The notes under the pieces: generated by a model | What the model was told of the DNA's origin: nothing | What the model saw: only the letters and a program-made list of their open reading frames with translations | Database searches by the model: none | Part shown: positions 32,881 to 45,136 of the stretch, piece after piece | Numbering within the stretch: the stretch's first letter is position 1 | Layout of the letters: every line of letters starts with the position of its first letter | Assembly (NCBI GenBank): GCA_029931535.1 | Contig: JAQPZY010001660.1 | Location: forward strand, 7,262,001-7,326,000 | From: Margaritifera margaritifera | Taxonomy: Eukaryota; Mollusca; Bivalvia; Unionida; Margaritiferidae | DNA: 64,000 bases | Reading direction: 5' to 3' | Made by a program: the position numbers and the translations under genes

Positions 32881-35617
32881 GTAAGATTGAGAGGATCAGA
32901 GCAAGGATCTTTCATGAATCTTTATTATTTCCATGCTTTTGGAAGAAATGGAAGGGATTATATGACCCTGCCCATCCAGATGTACAAGGTATTAGCATTA
33001 TGATCCAGCACCTGGGGGAAGAGCTTTGAGGTAGTGGACAATATAGCATCAATAGGTTAATATATGGATGGAATCAAAGGGTCAACACAGTAAAATGAGT
33101 TGTACAAATACAGAATTCTAGTTTCATTTGAGTTTTATGTTACATACTGAGTAATCTAAATGTGTTTTGAACTTTGGCAAGGAAGAATGGACACTATTCA
33201 ACAAAGTTTATTACTTTCATGTTAAATAGCACAGATATAACATTCTATTTATCACATAATAAAGCATTTTCAGGGACAATTCTGATATATGTATTAGTGT
33301 CACCTGGCGGCCCCAATTTCCATTGGTGGCCCCAGAATTTTTATTTTCAAATATCCCAATCAAAAGTTAGTAAATCTTGCCTGCCAGAACTTTTCCCTCA
33401 TTCCATTCATATATGTTACATGTGTTACTGGATCTGAACTGTAATTTTTCCTTTTTCCTTACCAGAAGTCATATTAATCATGCAAAAGCTTGGCATTGCT
33501 TTTAAGTGCATTAATCATAATAAGTCGGGGTCCAAGCTGGAGCCTAAAATCTGGACAAAATTACCTTTCCAGCCAGAATAAGCTAGCTAAGTTGGCAAGA
33601 TTAGGGTGAAGTGTGTGTAGAAGGTCAAAATAGTCACTTTAGACCAATGTTTTTGCATATTTTCATGTCAGATTATTAAAATGATGATAAAATATTAACT
33701 TTTCTTATTTTGCTTCACCACAGTTATTATATAACATAAAACAGCTGATTCCAAAATAGGTTACAGTCAAAGATCGGTAATATTTATCATATTAGAATGA
33801 TGAAATATTGAATAAAAAATGATTAATTCTATAAGTAAAAATAAACCTGGATATGTCCACTGAGCCATAATTTGCTTCAGATTGGGTGAAAAAAAATCAA
33901 TTTTTCACTTGTTTTTCAAGGTTTCTGTGTGAATTTTTGGCATGAATTCTGTACATGGCAATGTAATTTCTGGTATTTTTATGATCATCAAATAAGCACC
34001 AAATTTGACTACAGAATATTCAACTTCTTTTTCTATCTTTCCATCTTCCTCTTTGAAGGAAAAATTTACGCAAAAGTCAACATTTTACTATCATTATTAA
34101 TGCACTGTATTGAAACAAAATGGGGTGAGGGTAATGTCTAGAAGTCAATGCAAGGCATTGTGAACTTTTGCATTTTGGGCCTGTTTACTGAAATGACATG
34201 ACAGAGTCTGAGGAATCTATTTCACCTGTATCACCTACTAGCATGGAACCTATAAGTATTGGGATTCTCCAACATATGATGGCCTGAGCTTCATCTGACA
34301 AGGTATGCTTGGTCTAGTGTGAAACACTAATTGACTTTTTGACTACTTCTGATGAACCAAATCATCTTTTTTGTGACATTCTATTTCATGCTTTTTTCTT
34401 TACTTGAAAATGGAATATAGTTTTAAATACTGTTCAGTATTCTAGTCTCTAGATTTGTGTCTGCTTGGTAAATATGATGCAAAGATTCCTATCCGTTAAA
34501 ATACAAAACTTTAAGTTGATGTGAAAATAACTAATGGTGCCACATGATCATAGGGAATTTTATTCCAATAACACCTTTAAATAACAAACAGAATTATTAC
34601 CATGCAGCCTTAATTTATATTATGTTAGATGAATAAACAGATAAATGTGATTCATATTAAGGGCTTGTTATAACAAAAACTTTTTTAATACCAAGAACAC
34701 AACAACAACAGCAACTTCTACTATCACTACTATTTAAAATGGCATCTTCTCTACAAAATAAGAGCAAAATTATATAACTACTGTTAATTTTGGTTTATAA
34801 TATTAATTTTTTATCTGCTATAAAGGGACATCTGAAAATAAACTGCATACAAAATGATGAGTAATGAGGTTTAGGATGTTAGAAACCATAAGCCTGTGTG
34901 TTAACAATTTCCCAAAATACTCATTTCATGATGAAAAATTCCCAAGTCTATGAATGGGGGCCCCAAGATTTTATTGTTGGAATCATCTCTGATGCTGATG
35001 TTTTGCTCAGTAAACCACAGAAAAGTATTAGCGGTATGATGCCTCAGACCTAATGCTCATGAACTAGTTTAGTATTGTCGGGTGATATTAATACTTGTGT
35101 AATATTGAAAATATGAAATGGTTTTTCAAAACATTTAGTGGATAATATGATTTATCATATGACTACTGTGTTATTTTCATTAAAAAATCCATGTCATATT
35201 TCCCATTATGTCATGTTAGTCGAAGGCATGATGGCCAAGACAAATGTCAGTCATTTCAGAACACTATTATCCAGTTTTAATGATTACAATAAGTATTTTA
35301 TGTCTTCTGATAAAAATGAAATTTAAATTTGTGCTCTTTTCAAATGAAAGTTTTGAAACTTGCTGAATAATCACAATCTTTTGCTGACAAAGGCTTGTAC
35401 AACATAGAAGTTATTCTAACAACTTTTTTCATAAATTTCATTTGAAATGAGCACTCACCATAAGATCGTGTGTAAATTTAGTCTCTCTACACACACTATC
35501 AATCAGGTATATGGATATGTAGGTATTTAAACAGTTGTATTTTCTTCAGACATTTAATATGTGTTACTTTGAAAAGAATGATTGAAAAATGCAGTCAGAT
35601 TTGTATGTTTCAGTTGT
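32881..35617. other. Intron stretch without recognised elements
   Basis: About 2.7 kb with no tandem array and no element ends. 'ggcggccccaatttccattg' at about 33307 is a local GC-rich patch. By contrast with the rest of the window this is quiet sequence. Confidence 0.45.
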
Positions 35618-35745
35618 CTCATTGCTTTTCCCACATATTTAGAGTGTTTCTGGTGCACAGCTAAGAGTAGATTGTCTTCACCTCATTGCTTTACCCACAT
35701 ATTTAGAGTGTTTCTGGTGCACAGCTAAGGGTAGATTGTCTTCAT
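35618..35745. repeat. 64-bp tandem duplication
   Basis: Two copies starting 'ctcattgcttttcccacata' at 35618 and 35682, nearly identical. Confidence 0.93.
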
Positions 35746-35968
35746 CAACCCAGCAGAGCAGCATTTGCTTTGTCGGTGTTATTATGCCCACAACAAATGT
35801 GGAAGGATTATATAATGTTACCTTTGTCCTTCCTCACGTTATGCATTTACCAGTCACTTGTGTTGTATGAACACATTTTTAGTTTTTTTATGACCATCTT
35901 CATTCACCTAGCACAAATATTGAGTTCTAAAAAATCATTGTTGTTTTGTACATTACGTCTACTATCTT

Positions 35969-36456
35969 TACCTTATAATTAACCTGTTTTTGTTATACCC
36001 TACCTTGACATTATAGTTAAACTGTTTTTGTTATACCCTACCTTGACATTATAGTTAACCTGTTTTTGTTATACCCTACCTTGACATTATAGTTAACCTG
36101 TTTTTGTTATACCCTACCTTGACATTATAGTTTACCTGTTTTTGTTATACCCTACCTTGACATTATAGTTAACCTGTTTTTGTTATACCCTACCTTGACA
36201 TTATAGTTAACCTGTTTCTGTTATACCCTACCTTGACATTATAGTTAAACTGTTTTTGTTATACCCTACCTTGACATTATAGTTAAACTGTTTTTGTTAT
36301 ACCCTACCTTGACATTATAGTTAAACTGTTTTTGTTATACCCCACCTTGACATTATAGTTAAACTGTTTTTGTTATACCCTACCTTGACATTATGGTTAA
36401 ACTGTTTTTGTTATACCCTATAATGACATTATAGTTAAACTGTTTTTGTTATACTC
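35969..36456. repeat. 38-bp minisatellite, about 12-13 copies
   Basis: The unit is 'cattatagttaaactgtttt' plus 'tgttataccctaccttga'. Copies differ mainly at AACC/AAAC, which shows two sub-blocks. Confidence 0.96.
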
Positions 36457-37036
36457 AGCCAAAAATGTTATAGGGACATAAAGTATTACCCATGTCTATC
36501 CATACTTCATTCTGTCTCTCTGTCTGGTTGAGTTGAGCATTTTGGTCAGTTTTCAAGCACCGTGATGGGGTGGGGTTGGGTTTGTATGCATTTTACCTGG
36601 AGTTATGTCCCCTTACCAGTATGACTTCCTGATTATCCAAAGTCCCAATTATTTTAACCATATTTTGACCCTGAATGATACGGGTAATTGAAAAAGAACT
36701 TCTAAAGTGTATTTTTTTTTATGTCAGTTTTACAAGTTTTAACAAATATTGTTGCAAAATACTCTAAGCATTTGTGGCATGCATTGGTCATCAAGCTGTA
36801 GGGAACTGGAAGGCCCAGAAGTGACCATTGACCTTACATGAATGACAACAGAGACTTTGCTTAGACAAGCCTAGGGGATCAAACTTTTAGCTGCAGCAGT
36901 GCAGAAGCATTCAATATGTTACCACTCCACAATCCAGGCCCACAAATTTGGTTATGATACCACATACTCTTTTTTTATATATAATATTACATTGGTCCCT
37001 CATATATTATAAAAATGTTTTTTTTTAGGGGAGCCA
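36457..37036. other. Unassigned intronic stretch
   Basis: 36460-36610 resembles the head region of the tandem-core elements ('acccatgtctatccatactt'), without cores. Nothing else. Confidence 0.35.
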
Positions 37037-37432
37037 TGTAAGTGTACAGTATTTAATGTGAGGCTGCCTTATATTGGGGTTCATGTTATATGTGAGGCTG
37101 TCTTATATTGGAGTACAGTGTTATATGTGAGGATGTCTTATATTGAAGTACAGTGTTATATATGAGGCTGCCTTATATTGGGGTACATGTTATATTTTAG
37201 ACTGCCTTATTTGGGGTAAAGTGTTATATATTGGGGTACAGTGTTGTATGTGAGACTACCTTATATATGGGTATATGTTATATGTGAGACTACCTTATAT
37301 TGGGTACATGTTATATTTGCAGCTGCCATATATTGGGGTATATATTAGTGTACAGTGTTATATGTGAGTCTGCCTTATAATGGTGTACAGTGTTATATGT
37401 GTGACTGCTTTATAATGGGCACTTTATAAGCA
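37037..37432. repeat. Degenerate 37-40 bp tandem repeat
   Basis: About ten units built from 'gtgaggctgccttatattgg' and 'ggtacagtgttatat'. The left edge contains 'ggggagccatgtaagtgtac', which links it to the dispersed family amplified at 14092-14620, but with a different amplified segment. Confidence 0.8.
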
Positions 37433-37739
37433 AGGATATGTAATAATTAGTATGTTATGTGTAAAATTACATTATGATAGGCTGGTTTTATGGGACCACA
37501 TGTTTTATGTAAAATCACATTATAATAGGTTAAAACACAGCAAGAGCTAAAATTAAGAAGAAAACAAAAGCTATTTCAAAAATAAAATTCACTAAGTGTA
37601 ATAGTATGCTTAACCATACTAGTGTTATGTTAACCTATTATTTTGTTGGACAACCGTATTTCACTTATTTATGTCATATTATGTCATGAAAGATGATTTC
37701 ATTTTGAATCTGTTGTGCAATTAAACCTCATTTTTGCAG

Positions 37740-37880
37740 GTAAAGCGTGAGATGAAGACTGTGCTAAATGAGCAGCAGCAGGGGACAGCACGTGCTATGA
37801 CTGACCTAGATACTCGATTGGTACAAATGAAACAGAGACTTGCCACTCTGGAAGACTCTTTGGATGCCAAAGTGACAACG
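37740..37880 (+). CDS. Coiled-coil protein gene, exon g
   Basis: 141 nt, phase 0 at both ends. Acceptor 'cctcatttttgcag', donor ACG/gtatgt. It reads VKREMKTVLNEQQQGTAR, then AMTDLDTRLVQMKQRLAT and LEDSLDAKVTT. A clear heptad pattern (Leu, Met, Leu, Leu) runs through the second half. No stop follows, so the protein continues; the next intron is 14.8 kb if the microexon at 52730 is real. That intron contains the DIRS element. Confidence 0.92.
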
Positions 37881-38683
37881 GTATGTATAATCAGTGATCA
37901 GCTTTCCTAAGTATTCATGATTATCTGATGGTGCATATGCATAATTGTGCATCTTCAAAGGAAAAGAAAAATTGAATTATTACAAATATTTAACATCCCC
38001 ATAATGATTTTTATTCCAACACTACTCTACAGCAAAAGCATCTTGATTTAGTCATGTCTGTCCCTACAAGCTTGTTAGCAAGATTGCACAAAAACCACAT
38101 AATGTTGACAAATTAAATTTGTTGCTAGCATATTTTTATACATATGTAAATGACCTGATTTGATTGCAGGCCATGAGAGCAAGTTTTCAATTTTTTAACA
38201 CATTTTGGAACTTTTAAAACTTTGACTTTTTTTTACAAAAATCTTGTTATCATGATTACACAAAAACTACTTGAGGTACACATATGAATTTAATATGCTT
38301 GTTTGTAAGTATATGTTTATTACCAGTTTAGATTTTCATATTCTCATATACATTTTTCCAATTTATATAAATATTTTGGACTCAAACATTTTCTTATGCA
38401 GTTGAGCATATGATTTTTACAAACACAAATCTTGTTTCTTGCAATTATTTTATTCCAGTAAAAACCTTTTACAATAAAAGGGCATGTTTGACTGAAATAC
38501 TGCTACAATTTTGTATCATTGCTATTAAAAAACCTCTGTGTTAAGTACATGTGTATAATGAAAGCAAGCCTGACTAAGAACTATCCAAATTACTGCCAAT
38601 ATTGTTTGGAATAGCTATTATGAAATGCTGCTTTTTGTCAGCAAGAGATTGAAGAAGACTGGAATAAATAATCTAAAATTACC
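37881..38683. other. Unassigned intronic stretch
   Basis: Nothing recognised; AT-rich. Confidence 0.4.
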
Positions 38684-39065
38684 ATATTTATCTGTGTAGA
38701 GCTGGCATCCTAATTTGAATAGTACAGAGACTCAGATCTTCAATGAGCATGCAGATCAGGGTCAATTTTGTTTATTGTTCAGCATTACCTTTTTATAATG
38801 CTGTTAATGGGAGCCATATCATAAAGCACCTTATAGTGAAACCACTTCATAATGAAACACATTATACATATAATTTTACTGCTTCATAATAATATGGGAT
38901 CCACTATGACAATACCCACCTTATAACAGGAAATGTGTTATAATGAAAGGTGCTATAGTAAGGGGATGATGTGCTTATAATTTCAAGTGAGTAACATAGA
39001 CCCTGATATGCAGGTGCATAATTTGATGGCGGATTTGGGTCTGATAATATTATTACTGTTGTTCA
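38684..39065. mobile_element. Diverged MITE and dispersed-repeat fragments
   Basis: 38684 onward reads 'taccatatttatctgtgtag', similar to the double-hairpin MITE end, with one decayed stem (cagatcttcaatgagcatgc). 38795-38965 is a single copy of the 'gggagccatatcataaagca' family. 38990-39040 again carries hairpin text (catagaccctgatatgcagg). The order suggests insertion of one repeat into another. Confidence 0.5.
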
Positions 39066-39445
39066 CAGTTCAGTGTGCAGTGAACAGTATATGGATAAAT
39101 ACATTGTGTATTTCATCTTTCCATCTTATGATGCATGGAGTGAGTCTTGCACATCTCCAGTTAAAATAATCATTTGAGCACCACTGACTTAATCACCTAA
39201 AGATACAGTGGAAAACACTGGTACATAGAGTGCCAGTATTTCAGCTGAAAATGTTTTCAACTTTACAAGGGGTATTTAAAACATTCTGAATATCAGTACT
39301 CTGTACAACAAATTTTTTTATTAGTGAACAGTACATCAGTGCATCCCCTCAAAGTACTTCCTATGCACCTCTACACACTTTCTCAGTTTAATTATCAAAC
39401 CACCTCAGAATTGTAGGATATACCAGAGAATTACATATGTAAACT
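39066..39445. other. Unassigned intronic stretch
   Basis: No recognised feature. Confidence 0.4.
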
Positions 39446-40244
39446 TTATCCAAGTTGGCCTTGATATCAGTCTGAGAGTATCCTAAGAGGGCCTTGATAT
39501 CAATCTGAGAGTACCCTAAGAGTGCCTTGATATCAATCTGAGAGTATCCTAAGAGGGCCTTGATATCAATCTGAGAGTACCCTAAGAGTGCCTTGATATC
39601 AATCTGAGAGTATCCTAAGAATGCCTTGATATCAATCTGAGAGTACCATAAGAGTGCCTTGATATCAATCTGAGAGTATCCTAAGAATGCCTTGATATCA
39701 ATCTGAGAGTATCCTAAGAATGCCTTGATATCAATCTGAGAGTATCCTAAGAATGCCTTGATATCAATCTGAGAGTACCCTAAGAGTGCCTTGATATCAA
39801 TCTGAGAGTATCCTAAGAATGCCTTGATATCAATCTGAGAGTATCCTAGAGTGCCTTGATATCAATCTGAGAGTATCCTAAGAGTGCCTGATATCAATCT
39901 GAGAGTATCCTAAGAGTGCCTTGATATCAATCTGAGAGTATCCTAAGAGTGCCTTGATATCAATCTGAGAGTATCCTAAGAATGCCTTGATATCAATCTG
40001 AGAGTATCCTAAGAATGCCTTTATATCAATCTGAGAGTATCCTAAGAATGCCTTGATATCAATCTGAGAGTACCCTAAGAGTGCCTTGATATCAATCTGA
40101 GAGTATCCTAAGAGGGCCTTGATATCAATCTGAGAGTATCCTAAGAATGCCTTAATATCAATCTGAGAGTACCCTAAGAGTGCCTTGATATCAATCTGAG
40201 AGTATCCTAAGAGTGCCTTGATATCAATCTGCGAGTACACTAAG
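39446..40244. repeat. 33-bp minisatellite, about 24 copies
   Basis: The unit is 'tatcctaagagtgccttgat' plus 'atcaatctgagag'. TATCC and TACCC variants alternate in the left part, giving a 66-bp dimer period there. The minus strand is open for 123 codons of an 11-residue repeat (YSQIDIKALLG); taken as an artefact of a unit of 33 bp without stops. Confidence 0.95.
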
Positions 40245-41030
40245 ACCACCCAGATTTTATAGTATGCTCTGCGTGCAGTGGCAGATATATGTTCTCCTTC
40301 TCCAGCATTTTTAGGTCACTGTCATTTACTTATATTTCATCACATGCATATATCTACAGGTGTCTGGCATGCTGCATGTGCAGCTGCAGATCATTTTGTC
40401 TATCGATTGGCATTAAATTTATTGACAAGTTCAAAGAAACAAAAAAGTTATAACAGTATATTCAGAACTTTTCAAATACTCCTCATAAATCCTTCTTAAC
40501 ACTTCAACTGCAAATAGATAATACAGAATCCATTTGTATAAAGATTGATTGGTTTAAGAGATTTTATGCAACATAATTTTATCATGTTTCTGTAGGTGGG
40601 TTGATGGACAGTACCATTTACTTGTTGGGTTGTGTCCTTTTCAGTCTTGTCATTTATTGCTGTTATTATTCTTTTCATAGTAAAGCACAAAAAATCAGAG
40701 GTAGAGAATAAATAATTACCATTATGTACTTAAATAACCAATAATTAGAGATTACCATAATCTACCATACTGAGCTATTTTTAGAAACTGCAATCAACTC
40801 CAGTATCTTCTAATAGAATATTTGTGCGAACTGATTAGCTTAATCATCGATTATTTCTAGCAACATTTATCAAGATTTTATGACCATTTAATTTCTTTTT
40901 TGTGGTTTCAGTGTATGTTTTATGTGTGTTTGTATATATATGAGTACAATACCTAAGTCAAATTTCAGTTCATATTATATTGATGGATTTTTTAACAATT
41001 AGAAATAGAAATTCAGACTCAGAAGTATCC
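40245..41030. other. Unassigned intronic stretch
   Basis: No recognised feature. Confidence 0.4.
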
Positions 41031-41735
41031 AAAATATTGAACTAGAGAATGGGTATAAAGTACATAATAAAGTCAGTTCCTATTATTACAAAATATTGAA
41101 CTAGAGAATGGGTATAAAGTATATAATAAAGTCAGTACCTATTATTACAAAATATGGAACTAGAGAATGGGTATAAAGTATATAATAAAGTCAGTACCTA
41201 TTATTACAAAATATGGAACTAGAGAATGGGTATAAAGTATATAATAAAGTCAGTACCTATTATTACAAAATATGGAACTAGAGAATGGGTATAAAGTATA
41301 TAATAAAGTCAGTACCTATTATTACAAAATATGGAACTAGAGAATGGGTATAAAGTATATAATAAAGTCAGTACCTATTATTACAAAATATGGAACTAGA
41401 GAATGGGTATAAAGTATATAATAAAGTCAGTACCTTTTATTACAAAATATTGAACTAGAGAATGGGTATAAAGTATATAATAAAGTCAGTACCTATTATT
41501 ACAAAATATTGAACTAGAGAATGGGTATAAAGTATATAATAAAGTCAGTACCTGTTATTACAAAATACAGAACTAGAGAATGGGTATAAAGTACATAATA
41601 AAGTCAGCTCCTATTATTACAAAATATTGAACTAGAGAATGGGTATAAAGTATATAATAAAGTCAGTACCTATTATTACAAAATACAGAACTAGAGAATG
41701 GATATAAAGTACATAATAAAGTCAGTTCCTATTAT
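41031..41735. repeat. 59-bp minisatellite, about 12 copies
   Basis: The unit contains 'ggaactagagaatgggtata' and 'aataaagtcagtacctatta'; copy starts 41101 and 41160 show the period. Central copies are identical, edge copies differ (tacagaac, tattgaac), as expected for growth from the centre. Confidence 0.96.
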
Positions 41736-42490
41736 AACATAAGCTCATATCAGGTTCCAAACAATTCCAGAATTAGATGGTAGCCCAGCAGGCTATCAGA
41801 ACAAAAACCTGGTAGCCCAGTTTTAATATAATAGCTCATATATGGCAATTTAATATATAAAATTGATATCATTAATGCTTCCCTTATTATTATGAATGAT
41901 TATTCTCCTGTCAATCTCCTTTCTGAAATATTCTCATAGTTATGTTTTGAAAAATATAGAGCATGTCATTATATAATACACAAGCCCACTGCCAACAGGG
42001 CTACCTTAATTCAACATGTGGTAGACCAGACCCAGTTTTCATGGGATCTGGGCACAGTTCTTGTTAGACTCTGCAAATCCTTGTCCTGATAATCATTGTG
42101 AATAATGACAGTAACATTCTAAAATACTGTCACCATTGTCAGTTTTGTTGGAGTCATTTGCAGTTTAGTATGTTTTTGAACCCATAGAAAATTTCTAACA
42201 AAGACCAACCTTTATTAGATTGTGATAAAGTAAATCCTGTAGCATTAATTAATGCCAGCATCCACAAATGTATTCTCAATTAGATATTAGTTTACTTCAT
42301 AAGGCAATCTTCATTAAATTAATTTTGAAATATTGTAACTTTTGCAAAATTACAAAGCAAAACTTTGCTTCAAAGGTTATTGGCATTTTACAAGTGGGCA
42401 GTATTAAAGTATTCTCATGGTTTTTAATTCAGATATATAGTTGGAGAATATTTCAAATTCTTTGACCTCTTTATTTTAAGATACTTTTTA
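41736..42490. other. Unassigned intronic stretch
   Basis: A 'ggtagcccag' doublet near 41778-41820; otherwise nothing. Confidence 0.4.
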
Positions 42491-44012
42491 TATGCCTGCC
42501 TTAAGGCATTATTATGTTATGATGTTCATTCATCTGTCTGCTACTCTAGTTGTCCATCATCCACAGTTACCAAACTTTGTGGATTGCTTGCACTTAGGGT
42601 AAGGAAGAACCCGATCCATTTTGGTGTGAAAAGTTCATTTGTCAAGGTCACTGACTGAAAGAATGCAAATGTTTTCTGCACAATATCTCGAGTTCTCTAC
42701 CATCTACAGTTACCAAACTTTGTGGAAGGCTTGCACTTGGGGTAAGGAAGAATCTTATCAATTTTGGGGTCAAAAGGTCAAGGTCATTCTGACTGAAAGA
42801 AGAAAAATGGCTTCTGCACAATAATATTCATTCTACATTACAGACCTGGACCAAATTTTGTGGATGGCTTGCATTTATGGTAGGGAAGAAGCCTTTCAGT
42901 TTGGGGTCAAAAGTTCAAAGGTCAAGGTCACTGTGACTGAAAGAATAAAAATGGTTTCTGCACAAAAATTTCAGTAATCTACATAGAAGACTACTAACAT
43001 GGGGCAGGCATATATTTTACTGATTTTGATAACTTTTCCTTAGTTTTTATTGCCTTGCAATTTAGTTTTGTTTTAACTTTTCAGTCAGTAGAACGTAAAG
43101 CTTCTATTTTCTTACCAGCAAACACACATTTAATTTCAAACCTATAATACATACTATCAGATAATTTTTATTTTACACCCACTATACGGCAGAACATATT
43201 ATGTTGTGTCTGTCCATCTGTTACCAATTTCATTTACACACAATGACTATAATTCTCCACTATCTCCAGTTTCCCAACTATGTGAATTGCTTGCACTTGG
43301 GGTAAGGAAGAAGCCTGTTGATTTGGGAATCAAAAGGTCAACAGTCAAGGTCATTATTACTGATAAAGAAAAAAGGTTACTGTACAATGAGATTATTTCT
43401 TTATCTCATACTTGTACCGAACATTGTGGATGGTTTGCACTTGTGGTGAGGAAAAAGGTCAAGGTAACCGTGACTGCAAGACATTCTAGATCATGTACCT
43501 TCACCAAAGTTTCTGGATGACTTACACATAAGGTAAGAAACAAGCCTATTGATTTTGGAGCCACAAGGCAAAGTGTCAGTGACACTGTGACTGAAAGAAG
43601 AAAAATGGTTTTTGCATAAAAACTTCAGTAGAAAATGTACCATGATCAAAGTTTGTGGAGGGCTTTCAATTAATGTATGGAAGAGGCCTTTTGATTTTGT
43701 GGTCAAAAGGTCAGAAGCCAAGTTCATTGTGGGTTTTACTGAATAATGGTTGCTCCAGAGTAAATTCTGTTATCAAACTTTGTGGATGGCTTGTACCTAG
43801 GGTAATAAAAAAAAACTTCAGATTCTGGGATATTAAGGTCGGATGTCACAGTCATGGCAAGTCTAATAAGAAAATATTGGTTACTGCACAATAAGTTTAG
43901 TTCAAGACTGCATACCTTGACCAAAGGTCCAGGTAATTGAAACTCATTGGTCAATAATCTCCAGAGTCAACCATGCCCTCCTAGTGCATAAATAGAGGAC
44001 TATTAAACATGG
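42491..44012. mobile_element. Tandem-core repetitive element, core type 4
   Basis: Head 'tatgcctgccttaaggcatt' (a short hairpin) then about ten diverged units of 120-150 bp with 'accaaactttgtggatggct', 'tgcacttggggtaaggaaga', 'ttggggtcaaaaggtcaa' and 'actgaaagaagaaaaatgg'. A second head-like text occurs near 43180-43225 (cactatacggcagaacatat), so two elements may be joined. Confidence 0.62.
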
Positions 44013-44160
44013 AGTTAACAAATCATGTACCATTCACAATACTTTTGTTTTACATAAGATTTATATTTTCTGATTTGATGTTTACTTACAAAGTTTCTAG
44101 TTTGATGGTAGAAATAGTTGTAATAAAAAGAAGACACTCTTATTTCTTTTGGAGCATTAG

Positions 44161-44349
44161 GATGATAAATCAGTAATACCAAACCTGTTGCTATTGCATA
44201 GCTGGTACTTTTCCAGATGGAAAATACCCCAACCATATGACTAGAATTTGTCCTCCCATTAGTGTGAAGCAGAAGATTCCAGAACACTGGATTGCCCCTG
44301 GGACACCCCACACACGCTGTCCATGCACTTTACTGCCCTTCATTCTTTT
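44161..44349. repeat. DIRS left inverted terminal repeat
   Basis: Pairs as inverted complement with 49592-49771. Shared text in this orientation includes 'cctgttgctattgcatagct', 'ggtacttttccag', 'gaagattccagaacactgga' and 'tttactgcccttcattcttt'. Confidence 0.92.
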
Positions 44350-45136
44350 CACAGCTGCATGGCTGTAATGTCTGCATTGTTTAGTCTATGAAGATTTGCC
44401 GTCACTTCGTGGGTTAAAAAGCCAATTTACTATATCTCTTGTGTGCATATTCTTCGTAAACATTTGGATTATACCCCTGATCAAGTTTTTTCTCTGTTAA
44501 TTTGAGCTCTCTTGAGAGTTGTTAGCATTTGTTCCATACACAATGTGTATGGCTTTGCATTTTATTCTTTGTTTTTCCCCCTTCACAGGGCATTAGTAAT
44601 TCTAATTTGATTGTGCATTTTTCTAGCTAGGGTAGGTATTTTGTTAAATTTTACCTACTCTTGCATCAATTGTGGTCTACGGACTTGCCTTGATTCATAT
44701 TATTGTACATTCCAAATCATTGTAATACACATTACCTATATTGTGAATTGTGCTATTTTTATACTTGGTAAAGCAGGTCACACACTACTTTTTACCCTCA
44801 TATCACCTGCTCGATTATGGAACACAGGTTCTTTTTCAATTTTAGTTTCAGATAGCTTTCCTTTGTTTTTACCATTGTTATTTAGCAATTGTACCTACTG
44901 TTTTTTTTTGCTAATTTAGTAGTCCCTAGCTTTCATTTAAGCCTTGTTGACTTGTTTATCTTGTATTTTTCTGTACTGAGCTTAGCATTGCTTCCTTTTT
45001 GCATTTAAACATTATGAAACACCCAAGTAAGGGTGAAGCAGCACCCTCTACTCACCCACAGCTCAGTGCAGGCTAAAAGTGAGTCATTCCCCCTCCCATA
45101 AAGGGGGAGCAGCACCCTTTCAATCACCGAGGCCCA

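Noticed and set aside
13263..37880. Naming the host gene after a known coiled-coil family (FAM81, CCDC154 and others were considered)
   Set aside because: No motif beyond heptads could be matched from memory; giving a name would be a guess.
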